64,000 nt of DNA from CTSoil-043 sp963821235 (GCA_963821235.1 CAWGCS010000001.1:1612001-1676000); one strand, 5' to 3'. Counted from the stretch's first letter, positions 51,049 to 59,998 are shown. A program made the numbers and translations. The notes: generated by a model not told the origin, from the letters alone.

Positions 51049-51942
51049 TCACGCCCGGGTCCCGCCCATCGAGCGGAAGCGGACGAAGACGTTGACGCCC
51101 AGCACGAGGAGCAGCAGGAGCAGCGCGGCGCCCCAGGCCTGCTCGTTGAGGGCGGTGATCGGCGAGCGAGCGCCGTTGTAGATGAACAAGGTCAGCGAGT
51201 CCATCGGCTGGCCGAAGCTGCCGACGTTGACGAGCCGGGACCCCAGCGCCGTGAAGAGCAAGGGTGCCGTCTCGCCGGCGGCCCGGGCCACCCCCAGCAT
51301 GACGCCGGTGAGCACGCCGGCCCGGGCCGTGGGGAGGACGACGGAGAGCGTCGTCCGCCAGGTCGGCACGCCCAGGGCGAGCGCGCCCTCCCGCAGCTCC
51401 CGGGGCACCAGCTGGAGGACCTCCTCGGTGGTCCGCTGGATGACGGGGATCATGATCACGGCCAGGCCGACGGCACCCGCGAAGGCGTTGAACTGCTTGA
51501 ACGGGAGCACGAGGAGCGCGTAGACGAACACGCCGACCAGGATGGACGGGATGCCGACCATGACGTCCGAGGCGAAGCGGACCGCCCGGGCTGCCCGGTT
51601 GCCGGCGAACTCGCTGACGAAGATCCCGGCCAGCACGCCGACGGGCACGGCGAAGACCGTGGCGAGCCCCACCATCTGGAGCGTGCCGAGCCAGGACTGG
51701 AGGGCGCCGCCACCGGTCCCGAGGGCCTTGGCGGGCTTCGTCAGGAGGTCCAGGTTGAGCGCCGCCGCGCCGCGCACGACCACGTAGAGAAGGACGGCCG
51801 CGAGCGGGACGATGCAGGCAATCGTGGCCGCCAGGGCGATCCCGCGGGCCACCCGGTCCACGACCCGGCGGCGGGAGCCTCGGGCCGCGGCCAGCCGGTC
51901 AGCGAACGTCCCCTCGCGGGCCAGCCCCGCGCTTGCCGTCAT
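51049..51942 (-). CDS. pstA: Phosphate ABC transporter permease PstA
   Basis: 297-residue permease with six membrane helices: the family loop is VLQLVPRELREGALALGVPTWRTTLSVVLPTARAGVLTG, with GVARAAGETAPLLFTA after it. ATG 51942 overlaps the pstC stop (ATGA). A GTG and GTGA junction links it to pstB. Confidence 0.95.
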   Translation of the reverse strand: MTASAGLAREGTFADRLAAARGSRRRVVDRVARGIALAATIACIVPLAAVLLYVVVRGAAALNLDLLTKPAKALGTGGGALQSWLGTLQMVGLATVFAVPVGVLAGIFVSEFAGNRAARAVRFASDVMVGIPSILVGVFVYALLVLPFKQFNAFAGAVGLAVIMIPVIQRTTEEVLQLVPRELREGALALGVPTWRTTLSVVLPTARAGVLTGVMLGVARAAGETAPLLFTALGSRLVNVGSFGQPMDSLTLFIYNGARSPITALNEQAWGAALLLLLLVLGVNVFVRFRSMGGTRA

Positions 51943-52889
51943 CGCCCCGGCCCCCCGGCGGTGCGGGCCACGAGGACGCGGGCCGCGACGTTCAGGAGGA
52001 GGGTCATCGCCAGCAGGATGACCCCGATGGCGATGAGCGAGTCCGACTGGAGGCCCGTCGACTCGTTGAAGGTCACGGCGATCTTCGAGGCGATCGACTG
52101 CCCCTGGGCGAATACCGAGCCGGGGACCTCGTCCTTGTTGCCGATGACCATCGTCACGGCCATCGTCTCGCCGAGGGCCCGCCCCAGGCCGAGGATCACC
52201 GCCCCGATGACGCCGGAGCGGGCGTAGGGGAGGACCACCTTGGTGGCCACCTCCCAGCGCGTGGCCCCCAGGCCGTACATGGCCTCGCGCTGTGCGTCGG
52301 GCACCGAGCGCAGGACCTCCCGCCCGATGGAGACCATCGTGGGCAGGATCATGATGGCCAGGATGACCCCGGCCGTGCTGATGCTGAAGCCGTAGCTCGG
52401 CCCGGCGAAGAGGGGGAGCCAGCCCAGCATCGCGATGAGGAACGCGTCGACCGTGTCGCGGAGGAGGGGGGCCAGGACGAAGACGCCCCACAGGCCGAGG
52501 ACGACCGAGGGGATCGCCGCCAGCAGCTCGATCGTGAAGGTGAGCGGGGTGGCGAGGCGGCGGTCGGCGAACTCCGAGAGGAAGAGCGCCGTGAGCACGC
52601 CGACCGGCGTTGCCAGGATCAGCGCGATGAGCGAGGTCTCGAGCGTCCCGACGACGAACGGGATCGCCCCGTAGAGCTCGCGGATGGGGTCCCACTTGGT
52701 CCCCGTGATGAGGGAGAGCCCGAAGGTGCGCCAGGCGGGCACGGAGTCGATGACCAGGACGGCGGCGATGCCGGCGAGGATGGCGACGATGGCGAAGGCG
52801 ACCCAGCGCGAGCTAAGGACGAAGGCGCGGTCGCCGCGGCGGGGCCGTCGTCGCGTCGTGAGGCTGGCCGGGCGCGGAAGGCTGGTCAT
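51939..52889 (-). CDS. pstC: Phosphate ABC transporter permease PstC
   Basis: 316-residue permease. Six membrane helices; the coupling loop is VLRSVPDAQREAMYGLGATRWEVATKVVLPYARSGV, with GLGRALGETMAVTMVIGN following. The N-terminal 25 residues are basic (TTRRRPRRGDR). ATG 52889; it lies 153 bp behind pstS, with a large hairpin in the gap. Translation is coupled to pstA. Confidence 0.95.
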   Translation of the reverse strand: MTSLPRPASLTTRRRPRRGDRAFVLSSRWVAFAIVAILAGIAAVLVIDSVPAWRTFGLSLITGTKWDPIRELYGAIPFVVGTLETSLIALILATPVGVLTALFLSEFADRRLATPLTFTIELLAAIPSVVLGLWGVFVLAPLLRDTVDAFLIAMLGWLPLFAGPSYGFSISTAGVILAIMILPTMVSIGREVLRSVPDAQREAMYGLGATRWEVATKVVLPYARSGVIGAVILGLGRALGETMAVTMVIGNKDEVPGSVFAQGQSIASKIAVTFNESTGLQSDSLIAIGVILLAMTLLLNVAARVLVARTAGGPGR

Positions 52890-52970
52890 GGTGTCGTGGC
52901 GGGCTCCGGGCTCTGGACGCCAGGGATCTGAGCGGTCAGGGTACGACCGCCGAGCCGCCTGGTGAAGAGC

Positions 52971-53014
52971 GGCGAGGCGATCCCGCTCCGAGAGAGCAGC
53001 AGGATCGCCTCGCC
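52971..53014 (-). other. Intercistronic hairpin between pstS and pstC
   Basis: Perfect 13-bp inverted repeat (GGCGAGGCGATCC / GGATCGCCTCGCC) with an 18-base loop that can itself pair GCTC with GAGC. It starts about 30 bases after the pstS stop. Stem-loops in this position in other pst operons limit read-through or protect the upstream mRNA, giving more binding protein than permease. Confidence 0.65.
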
Positions 53015-53042
53015 GGGAGGAGGAGGACGGTCAGACGACCGG

Positions 53043-54200
53043 CTACGGCCAGATCGGCGCCCCGCCGAAGGTGATCGTGTGGAGCGTCTCGAGCGCCTTC
53101 TGCTGGACCGCCGCCGGGAGCGGGGCGTACCCGAGGTCGTTCTCCAGCGCCTGCCCGTCGGTGAGGGCCCAGTAGGTGAAGGCGACGAGCGCCTGGCCCT
53201 TGGCCTGGTCCTCCTGGCCGACGTAGACGAGGAGGTAGGTGTACGACGCGATCGGGTACGTGTTGGGCCCGGCGCCGTTGATGATCGGCGCCTGCCGGCT
53301 GTCCGACGGCCAGCTGCTGGCCCCGGCGTCAGCCGCCGCGGTGACCCCGTCGGTGGAGCCCTGGACGAAGTTGCCGTCGGCGTTCTTCAGGGAGGCCGAC
53401 GTGAGGCCGCTCTGGGCGGCGTACTGGAGCTCGACGTAGCCGACCGCGCCCTTCGTCTGCTTGGTGGCGCCGGCCACGCCGTCGTTGCCCTTGGCCCCGA
53501 TGCCGGTCGGCCACTGGACGTCCTTGCCGGCGCCCGGGCCGTTCTTCCACTCGTCGCTGACCGCGGCCAGGTAACTGGTGAAGGCGTTGGTCGTGCCGGA
53601 CCCGTCCGAGCGATGGACGACCACGATCTCCTGGTCCGGCAGCGTGGTCCCGCTGTTGAGGGCCGCGATCGCCGGGTCGTTCCACTTGGTGATCTTGCCG
53701 AGGAAGATGCCGGCCGTCGTAGGCCCATCGAGCTTGAGGTCCGTCACGCCGTCGAGGTTGAAGATGACCACGACCGCGCCGAGGGCCGTCGGGATGTGGA
53801 CGATCTGCGTCCCCGCCGGGAGTGCCGCGATCTCCTCGTCCTTCATGGCCGCGTCGGAGGCCCCGAAGTCCACCGTCTGCTCGGTGATGTTCTTGATGCC
53901 GCCGCCAGAGCCGATCGCCTGGTAGTCGATCTTGACGTTCGGGTGGTCGGCCCCGTACTGCTCGAACCAGACCTGGTAGAGAGGTGCCGGGAACGTGGCC
54001 CCGGCCCCGGTCAGGTTGACGTCGGCGGTCGGGATCGTGGGCCCGGCGCCGGCCGCCTCGGACGAGGCGGGGGTCGAGGCAGGCTGGCTGGCGGCCGGGC
54101 TGGCTGGCGGCGTCGGGCTGGCGGCGCCGCCACAGGCCGCGACCGCGAACGCGGCCGTCAGGGCGAGGGCGCCGATCCGCTTGGGAGACGTGATCGTCAC
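53043..54200 (-). CDS. pstS: Phosphate-binding lipoprotein PstS
   Basis: 385-residue periplasmic/surface phosphate-binding protein. Lipobox VAACGG with Cys23 after a short basic start and hydrophobic core; then a Pro/Ala/Ser-rich tether (residues 28-52). Phosphate-binding blocks: LTGAGATFPAPLY, YQAIGSGGGIKNI, VDFGASDAAM and HRSDGSGTTNAFTSYL. GTG 54200 has GGAAGGA. It heads the pst operon behind the PHO-box-like repeats at 54286-54324 and a leader of roughly 80 bases. Confidence 0.95.
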   Translation of the reverse strand: MTITSPKRIGALALTAAFAVAACGGAASPTPPASPAASQPASTPASSEAAGAGPTIPTADVNLTGAGATFPAPLYQVWFEQYGADHPNVKIDYQAIGSGGGIKNITEQTVDFGASDAAMKDEEIAALPAGTQIVHIPTALGAVVVIFNLDGVTDLKLDGPTTAGIFLGKITKWNDPAIAALNSGTTLPDQEIVVVHRSDGSGTTNAFTSYLAAVSDEWKNGPGAGKDVQWPTGIGAKGNDGVAGATKQTKGAVGYVELQYAAQSGLTSASLKNADGNFVQGSTDGVTAAADAGASSWPSDSRQAPIINGAGPNTYPIASYTYLLVYVGQEDQAKGQALVAFTYWALTDGQALENDLGYAPLPAAVQQKALETLHTITFGGAPIWP

Positions 54201-54285
54201 AGGGTTCCTTCCTCTTGGTGCCGTCGGGCGCGCAGTGACGCCGGCGGCGAGACTCCACGGTTGCGGGTCCAGCGTCGGCCCGGTC

Positions 54286-54324
54286 GATGAACCCGGCGTT
54301 TGCGGATCGTTAAGTCGCTGTTAA
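54286..54324 (-). promoter_or_regulatory. PHO-box-like array of four hexamers at 11-bp period
   Basis: Read on the minus strand: TTAACA, TTAACG, CAAACG, TTCATC, each separated by 5 bases (GCGAC, ATCCG, CCGGG), so the start-to-start distance is 11 bp throughout. This matches the direct-repeat PhoP box of Bacillus (TT-A/C/T-ACA repeated at 11 bp); the first two repeats fit well, the last two less so. It lies 86-124 bp before the pstS start and 74 bp before the H1-like gene on the other strand, so it may control one or both. No good -10 is visible directly after it. Confidence 0.7.
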
Positions 54325-54397
54325 CGCCGTGGGGGTGGCAGACTGTCGGGGCACGTCCGATGAACGCGAGCAAGGGCACTGGGAGGAAGGCGACACC

Positions 54398-54835
54398 ATG
54401 GCGAAGGGTGCGGGCAAGAAGGCCAGGAAGCGGAAGGGCGCCGCGCGCGGCGGCGACAGCCGCGCGGCGCGGCTGGAGCGGGCCCTGGCCGCCGGCCTCA
54501 AGCGCGAGGCGAAGGCGGCCTCCCGGCTGGAGGCGGCCCGCCTGGAGGTGGCCGTCCTGCGAATCGCGCTGGCCGAGGTCCTCGGCGACGAGGTGGGGCC
54601 GCCCGAATCGTCGGCCCTGCCGGCCGCCGCCTCGGCCGCGCCGGCCGCCGCCACGCGGAAGGCGGCCGCCGCGGAGCCGAAGGCGGCCGGCGCCAGGCCG
54701 AGGGCCGCCGCCACGCGGAAGGCGGCCGCCGCGAAGCCGAAGGCGCCGGCAAGCACGACCGCCGCCCCGGAGCCGCAGGCGGGGCCCGCGGGACGCCGCC
54801 GCCGGGCTCCCCGTCCGGCACCACCGGAGGGTTGA
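54398..54835 (+). CDS. Histone-H1-like Lys/Ala-rich protein
   Basis: 145-residue strongly basic protein. The N-terminus is Lys/Arg-rich (AKGAGKKARKRKG), a helical heptad-like segment (residues 22-67, RLERALAAGLKREAKAASRLEAARLEV) follows, then an H1-tail-like Ala/Lys/Pro tract with two copies of a 20-residue unit AAATRKAAAA-PKA, ending in RRRRAPRPAPPEG. Such tails bind DNA or polyphosphate. ATG 54398 has GGGAGGAAGG. It is divergent from pstS across the PHO-box array and convergent with the CYTH-CHAD gene, only 9 bp apart. Function unproven; AlgP of Pseudomonas is a comparable protein. Confidence 0.75.
   Translation: MAKGAGKKARKRKGAARGGDSRAARLERALAAGLKREAKAASRLEAARLEVAVLRIALAEVLGDEVGPPESSALPAAASAAPAAATRKAAAAEPKAAGARPRAAATRKAAAAKPKAPASTTAAPEPQAGPAGRRRRAPRPAPPEG
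54643..54745 (+). repeat. 60-bp-period direct repeat inside the H1-like gene
   Basis: About 43 bases recur with one mismatch at 54643-54685 and 54703-54745 (exact 60-bp offset), encoding the AAATRKAAAA-x-PKA unit twice. Copy number may vary between strains by slippage. Confidence 0.75.
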
Positions 54836-54844
54836 CGGCCCGCC

Positions 54845-56617
54845 TCAGAGCGCGGCGACCGCCCTCCCGAGCAGTCGGCGGAACGTCGGGCCGCTCACCC
54901 CGCGCCACGGCACGCCCATCGTCCGCCGGAGGCGGGCGAGCTCACGCTCCTCGAGGGCGAGGTAGGCGGCGATCGCCTGGGTGCCCCCACGGGAGAGCGT
55001 CCCGGCGTTCGAGACGAGGAACTGGCGGGTCAGGGCGATCGTGACGTCGGCGTCGTGGAGGAGGCCGAGGTGGTCCTGGAGGGCCACCACCCGCGGGATC
55101 AGCAGGTCGGCCTCCGGGCCCAGGGCCTCGCGGAAGAACTCCAGCGTGTAGCGCAGCCACTTGGCCGCGATCCGGAGCTGGTGGACGGTCTCGATGTCGG
55201 CCCAGCGGAGCACGGCTTCGTAGGCTCGGACCTGCTCGTAGGCGAGCCAGATGCGGGATCCCGCCGTATCCCGCACGCGATGGGGCGCGACGGGGCTGGC
55301 GGGGGCGAGGGTGGCGGCTCCCTCGGTCGCGACGAAGACCCGGTAGTCCTCGACGAGGCGCACGTAGGCCTCGCCGTCCAGCTCACGGAGGAGGACGAGG
55401 CGAGCGACCTGCCGCTCCTCGCGCCAGGCGGCGACGAGGGGCTCGAAGGCAGCCGCCTCGCGTGTCCCCAGGGTGGCCTGGTGAGCCAGCGCCGCCTCGA
55501 TGAGGACGTCGAGGTCGCGGACCGCGCCGAGGCGCCCGGCGAGGACCCGGAGGCGGGCGCGGAGCCTCCTCGTCCGGCTTGCCCGGAAGCCGTCCCCGAA
55601 GACTCGCCAGGCGGCCCGCATCCGGCGCGTCGCCACCCGCATGCCGTGGAGGTCCTCGATCTCCGTGCCGGACCGCGTCCCCGCCTCCCTGGCGAGCATC
55701 CGGGCGAAGTGGAAGCGGAGCACCTTCCGCCCGGCCTCGGCCAGGACGTCGTCGGCGGTCACCCCGGGCGTCTTCCCGACGACGAGGCGCACGGGCGCCA
55801 AGCCGGCGGGCACTGCCTCCACGAGCGGGCCGGCGTCGACCGTCAGCGCAGCCGGCGACCCGCCGGCCGCGGCTTCGGAGGGCGCATCGACGGGCACGGC
55901 AGCGGCGCCCTCCGCGCCTCGGCCGTCCGCATCGCCGCCGGATGTCGCCTCGGTCGCGCCGTCGCCCTGGCGCCCGTGCCGGCGGGGACGCGACCCGCCG
56001 GCCGCCGCCAGCGCTCGCTCCAGCTTCGAGGCCGTCTCGGGCGCCAGGTCGGCGTCGGCGGCCAGCACTGCAGCGAGCGCGTCGAGCGCCGTGGCCGGCC
56101 CGCGGCGCAGCTCCACCTCCAGCTCGAGAAAGCGATCAACGACGCGACCGCCCGTCACGACGGCCACCTCGTCGAGGGAGAGCTCCACCTCGCTCGACTC
56201 GTCGGCGAGCGTCCGCGTGCGCCGCAGCTGGCGGACGGTGACCAGCTCCATCAGGGGCGCCTCGCCGGCATGCTCGAGGACGAGGCTCCTGGCCGCCGAC
56301 GGCGGCCAGGAGTGCGGGTCGAGCGAGAGGCCGGCCGGTCCCTCGAGCTCCTCGCGGCGATGGAGGGCGGTCGCGGCGGGGGTGGTCGACTTCACGGAGA
56401 TGACGGTCATCGACGGCCCGCGCCGGAGCCGGACGGCGTAGCCGGCGTGTCCGAGCGCCAGGTCCGCCGTGTCGAGGTAGCGGTCCTCCACCTGCACCTG
56501 CCGGGCCCGTCCCACGGCCCGGAAGGCGCCCAGCGAGCGGATCGCGGCCAGACGAGCGGCGGCTGCCGGGTCGGCGATCCGGTACTTGAGCTCCAGCTCG
56601 ACGTGCTCGATCGCCAT
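54845..56617 (-). CDS. CYTH-CHAD polyphosphate-associated protein
   Basis: 590-residue two-domain protein. The CYTH domain (about 1-205) has the ELELK form of the ExExK motif at residues 7-11 and several paired Arg/Lys (VRLRRG, HRREEL) that bind triphosphates. The CHAD domain (about 310-585) has the conserved His/Arg helices (HGMRVATRRMRAAWRVFGDGF; VHQLRIAAKWLRYTLEFF) that bind polyphosphate. A 90-residue low-complexity Gly/Ala linker joins them. It starts 8 bp after the ppk stop, so the two are one operon. It may anchor to or trim polyphosphate granules. Confidence 0.9.
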   Translation of the reverse strand: MAIEHVELELKYRIADPAAAARLAAIRSLGAFRAVGRARQVQVEDRYLDTADLALGHAGYAVRLRRGPSMTVISVKSTTPAATALHRREELEGPAGLSLDPHSWPPSAARSLVLEHAGEAPLMELVTVRQLRRTRTLADESSEVELSLDEVAVVTGGRVVDRFLELEVELRRGPATALDALAAVLAADADLAPETASKLERALAAAGGSRPRRHGRQGDGATEATSGGDADGRGAEGAAAVPVDAPSEAAAGGSPAALTVDAGPLVEAVPAGLAPVRLVVGKTPGVTADDVLAEAGRKVLRFHFARMLAREAGTRSGTEIEDLHGMRVATRRMRAAWRVFGDGFRASRTRRLRARLRVLAGRLGAVRDLDVLIEAALAHQATLGTREAAAFEPLVAAWREERQVARLVLLRELDGEAYVRLVEDYRVFVATEGAATLAPASPVAPHRVRDTAGSRIWLAYEQVRAYEAVLRWADIETVHQLRIAAKWLRYTLEFFREALGPEADLLIPRVVALQDHLGLLHDADVTIALTRQFLVSNAGTLSRGGTQAIAAYLALEERELARLRRTMGVPWRGVSGPTFRRLLGRAVAAL

Positions 56618-56625
56618 GCCGGTCC

Positions 56626-58779
56626 CTATGCCCGCGGATCGAGCGAGCCGCTGGGCGGACCGGGATGGGGCGCCTCGACCGCCGCCGCGGCCGCCGCCAG
56701 GGCGCGCTCCTTGAGCATGGCGAACGTGTCGACGCCCCCAGGCGCGCCCAGGATCTCCTCGGTCCGGCGCCAGCACGCGTCGGCGCCCAGCTGCCAGGAG
56801 CGGCGGTCGTCGGCCAGCATGACCTCGATGATCTCCTCGATCCGGGCCTGGGCGCCGAGGTCCTCGATCGGGAAGATGACCTCGATGCGGCGGTCGAGGT
56901 TGCGCTCCATGAGGTCGGCCGATCCCGTGTACCACTCCTGGCGGCCGCCGTTGGCGAAGCCGAAGATCCGGCTGTGCTCCAGGAACTCGCCGATGATCGA
57001 GCGGACGGTGATCCGCTCGGAGCGCCCCGGCAGCCCGGGATGGAGGCTGCAGGCGCCCCGGATGATGCAGTCGATCGTCACGCCCGCCGCATCTGCGTCG
57101 TAGAGGAGCTCGATCATCTCCGGGTCCACGAGGGCGTTGACCTTGGCCACGATGCGGGCCGGGCGCCCCGCCCGCGCGTGGTCGGCCTCGCGCAGGATGA
57201 GGTCCCGGATCCGGGGCCGCAGGGTGTTCGGGGCGACGAGGAGGCGGCGGAACCCCTGCTGCCGGGAGAGCCCCGTCAGATAGTTGAAGAGGTCCGTGGC
57301 GTCCGCGCCGAGCTCCGGCTGACAGGTGAGGAGCCCGAGGTCCGTGTACACGCGGGCCGTCTTCGGGTTGTAGTTCCCAGTCCCCAGGTGGAGGTAGCGG
57401 CGCAGCCCCGAACCCTCGCGCCGGACGACGAGGGCGACCTTGCTGTGGGTCTTGAGCCCCACCAGGCCGTAGACGACGTGCGCGCCGGCCTGCTCCAGCT
57501 TGCGGGCCCAGACGATGTTGGCCTCCTCGTCGAAGCGGGCCTTGATCTCGACCAGGACGACGACCTGCTTGCCCTGGTCGGCGGCCCGGATCAGGTCCCG
57601 CACGATCGGCGAGTCTCCGGAGGTCCGGTACAGCGTCTGCTTGATGGAGAGGACGTCCGGGTCGTCGGCGGCCTGGGTGATGAAGCGACCGACCGAGGCG
57701 GCGAACGACTCGTACGGGTGATGGACGAGCAGGTCTCCCTGGCGCATCACGGCGAAGACGTCGACCTGGTCGCCCTCGTCGGCCGGCACGAGGCGCGGCG
57801 GGACGACCGGCGTCCACGGCGGGTCGCGGAGCTCCGGCAGCTCGAGGGTCGCGATCTGCCACAGGCACGTCAGGTCGAGCATGTCGGGGACGCCGTACAG
57901 GTCGGCCGCTCCGAGGCCGATCCCCGAGAGGAGGAACTCGCGCATCTGCTCGGGCATCCCCTCGTCCACCTCGAGGCGGACGGTCGAGCCGAACCGCCGG
58001 CGACGGAGCTCCTGCTCGATGGCCGAGAGGAGGTCGCCGGCCTCGTCCTCCTCGACGTCGAAGTCGGCGTCGCGAGTGACCCGGAACATGTGCGTCTCGA
58101 CGACCTGGACGCCGGGGAAGAGCGCGTCGAGGTTCGCCGCGATCACCTGCTCGAGGGGGACGTAGACCTGGCGGGCGACCTCGACGAGGCGAGGCAGGAT
58201 GGGCGGCACCTTGACCCGGGCGAAGCGCTGCTCGCCCGTCACCGGGTCGGCCACCGTGATCGCCAGGGAGAGGCTGAGCGTGCTGATGTAGGGGAACGGG
58301 TGCCCGGAGGCGACCGCGAGCGGGGTCAGGACCGGGAAGATCTCCTCGAGGTAGCGCTCCCGGAGTCGGGCGTGGTGCTCCGGGATGTCGGCGTGGTCGA
58401 CGATGGAAACCCCGTGGGCCGCGAGGCCCGCCCGCACCTCGCCGTACAGCCGGCTCTGCTCGTTCACCAGGCCCTGGACGCGCTCGCGGACCACCACCAG
58501 CTGCTCGGCGGCGGTCCGTCCGTCGGAGGAGCGCTTGATGTTGCCTGCCGCCACCTGCTCCATGAGGCCGGAGACGCGGACCTGGAAGAACTCGTCGAGG
58601 TTGGAGGCGAAGATCGCCAGGAACTTCGCCCGCTCGAGGAGCGGGTTGCGCTCGTCGCGGGCCTCGTTGAGGACGCGCGCGTTGAAGTCGAGCCAGGAGA
58701 GCTCGCGATTGAGGTAGGGGACGCTCACGTGGCGGCGGCGTCCGCCGGTGCGATGGGGGCGCGCGCGGAGCGTGGTCAT
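56626..58779 (-). CDS. ppk1: Polyphosphate kinase 1
   Basis: 717-residue enzyme that reversibly polymerises the gamma-phosphate of ATP into polyphosphate. Visible family blocks: YLNRELSWLDFNARVL at the N-terminus; the catalytic His in VGLKTHSKVALVVRREG (position of E. coli His435); HLGTGNYNPKTARVYTDLGL; and the second phosphorylation block WYTGSADLMERNLDRRIEVIFPI. Length is typical of PPK1. ATG 58779. It leads the ppk-CYTH/CHAD operon and lies 4 kb from pst, a coherent phosphate-to-polyphosphate set. Confidence 0.96.
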   Translation of the reverse strand: MTTLRARPHRTGGRRRHVSVPYLNRELSWLDFNARVLNEARDERNPLLERAKFLAIFASNLDEFFQVRVSGLMEQVAAGNIKRSSDGRTAAEQLVVVRERVQGLVNEQSRLYGEVRAGLAAHGVSIVDHADIPEHHARLRERYLEEIFPVLTPLAVASGHPFPYISTLSLSLAITVADPVTGEQRFARVKVPPILPRLVEVARQVYVPLEQVIAANLDALFPGVQVVETHMFRVTRDADFDVEEDEAGDLLSAIEQELRRRRFGSTVRLEVDEGMPEQMREFLLSGIGLGAADLYGVPDMLDLTCLWQIATLELPELRDPPWTPVVPPRLVPADEGDQVDVFAVMRQGDLLVHHPYESFAASVGRFITQAADDPDVLSIKQTLYRTSGDSPIVRDLIRAADQGKQVVVLVEIKARFDEEANIVWARKLEQAGAHVVYGLVGLKTHSKVALVVRREGSGLRRYLHLGTGNYNPKTARVYTDLGLLTCQPELGADATDLFNYLTGLSRQQGFRRLLVAPNTLRPRIRDLILREADHARAGRPARIVAKVNALVDPEMIELLYDADAAGVTIDCIIRGACSLHPGLPGRSERITVRSIIGEFLEHSRIFGFANGGRQEWYTGSADLMERNLDRRIEVIFPIEDLGAQARIEEIIEVMLADDRRSWQLGADACWRRTEEILGAPGGVDTFAMLKERALAAAAAAVEAPHPGPPSGSLDPRA

Positions 58780-58900
58780 GCTGGCGGACGATGTCCTCGT
58801 GGGCGTGCGGACGACCGGCGGCGGCCCGCGGCCCGGCCGACGATCGTAGCACGCGACCGTGCGCGCTCCGGACTGCGTCCCCCGGCCCGCGGCTGCGCCA

Positions 58901-59260
58901 TCAATCCTCGGCCCGGTAGCGCCGCTCCCCCCGGACCGGGTCGAGCCAGACGCGCATGCGGCGGCGGCTCGTGGGATCCACGAAGACCTCGTCCGTGGGC
59001 TGGAACCGCGGCTCGAGCGGGGAGCCAGGCGCCTCGCCGCCGCCCGGGCCCGGCGGCGCCGACGTCCGCTCCGCGTGCTCGCTCCGGTAGCGGGTCCGCT
59101 CGAAGACGACCGCCAGGAGGACGACCGAGCCCGTCACGATGAGCCAGATGCCGGAGGCGACGCCGTCGGTGCCCCCGGCGAGCACGAGAAGGAGCCCGCC
59201 GACGAGGGCCAACCCGCCGAGGGCGAGCATGATGCCCCGCAGGATGCCCAGGCCGCCCAT
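58901..59260 (-). CDS. Two-helix membrane protein, unknown function
   Basis: 119-residue protein: two membrane helices (about 5-27 LGILRGIMLALGGLALVGGLLLVLAGG and 32-50 GIWLIVTGSVVLLAVVF), then a cytosolic tail ending in RFQPTDEVFVDPTSRRRMRVWLDPVRGERRYRAED. The tail phrase VFVDPTSRRRMRVW recurs in other Chloroflexota-like proteins in my recollection, but no function is known. It starts 4 bases after the UPF0145 stop and is translated with it; no own ribosome binding site is evident. Confidence 0.72.
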   Translation of the reverse strand: MGGLGILRGIMLALGGLALVGGLLLVLAGGTDGVASGIWLIVTGSVVLLAVVFERTRYRSEHAERTSAPPGPGGGEAPGSPLEPRFQPTDEVFVDPTSRRRMRVWLDPVRGERRYRAED

Positions 59261-59264
59261 CGGG

Positions 59265-59609
59265 CTACTCGACTGCCTGGGCGGCCGTTGCGTCCGGCTC
59301 GACGACGACGGCCGTCCCGTAGGCCACGATCTCCGACATCGTGCCGGCCAGCTCGGAGCTGTCGAAGCGCATGGAGATGACCGCGTTGGCCCCCGCGAGG
59401 GTCGCGTTGGCCACCAGCCGGTCGATGGCCTGCCGCCGGGCGTCCTCGAGCAGCTCGGTGTACTCGTGGATCTCGCCGCCGCCGAGGGAGCGGAGGCCGG
59501 CCATGATGTTGCCGCCCAGGCCGCGGCTGCGGACGACGAGCCCGAAGACCATCCCCTTCGTCTCGACCACCCGATGCCCCGCCACGTAGGGGGTCGTGTT
59601 CACGATCAT
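59265..59609 (-). CDS. UPF0145 (YbjQ-like) protein
   Basis: 114-residue YbjQ/UPF0145 family protein: IVNTTPYVAGHRVVETKGMVFGLVVRSRG, then GLRSLGGGEIHEYTELLEDARRQAIDRL and GANAVISMRFDSSEL. The family forms pentameric rings and is sometimes annotated as heavy-metal-binding; its role is unclear. ATG 59609 has GGAGGACACGA and overlaps the DUF971 stop (ATGA). Confidence 0.88.
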   Translation of the reverse strand: MIVNTTPYVAGHRVVETKGMVFGLVVRSRGLGGNIMAGLRSLGGGEIHEYTELLEDARRQAIDRLVANATLAGANAVISMRFDSSELAGTMSEIVAYGTAVVVEPDATAAQAVE

Positions 59610-59998
59610 TCGTGTCCTCCATGGGTCTCGACGCCGCCGGCCGCGGTGCGGGCGGCGGCGCAGGACGGGCACGGGCAGTGCGCCCGCAGCGCCGTGTAGG
59701 CGTAGAAGCCGGTGTGATGGCCGTCGCCCCACGTCGGGGCGATGGCGTAGCCGCCGACCGGCTCGATCGAGACGAGCCGCGTCTGCTCGGCGGTCAGGGT
59801 CGGATTCGAATCGAGCCAGCCCGGCTGGCCCGCCTCGCCCCGGCAGTAGGCGCAGGGACAGAGCCAGCGGAAGAGCTCGAAGTCGAACGTCGAGACGTGC
59901 CCGTCGGTCCACTCGATGCGGACCGACCGCGCCTCGCGGTCGGCGTGGATGCGGACGGGCGCGGTGAGGTCGTCGCCCCGGAGATAGCTGGAGGTCAT
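59606..59998 (-). CDS. DUF971 family protein
   Basis: 130-residue protein of the DUF971/GBBH-like N-terminal fold: VRIEWTDGHVSTFDFELFRWLCPCAYCRG, then VGGYAIAPTWGDGHHTGFYAYTALRAHCPC-PSC. The two CPC-xx-C clusters would bind a metal; homologues have been linked to Fe-S protein assembly and to the end of the MRP/ApbC genes, though none is near here. It is the first gene of a three-gene minus-strand operon and diverges from the ABC-2 permease over 123 bp. Confidence 0.87.
   Translation of the reverse strand: MTSSYLRGDDLTAPVRIHADREARSVRIEWTDGHVSTFDFELFRWLCPCAYCRGEAGQPGWLDSNPTLTAEQTRLVSIEPVGGYAIAPTWGDGHHTGFYAYTALRAHCPCPSCAAARTAAGGVETHGGHE

Noticed and set aside
54845..58852. A single 1335-residue CHAD-CYTH-PPK fusion
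   Set aside because: ppk1 has its own frame and stop at 56626; the long frame reads ppk1 out of frame upstream of the real CYTH start at 56617.
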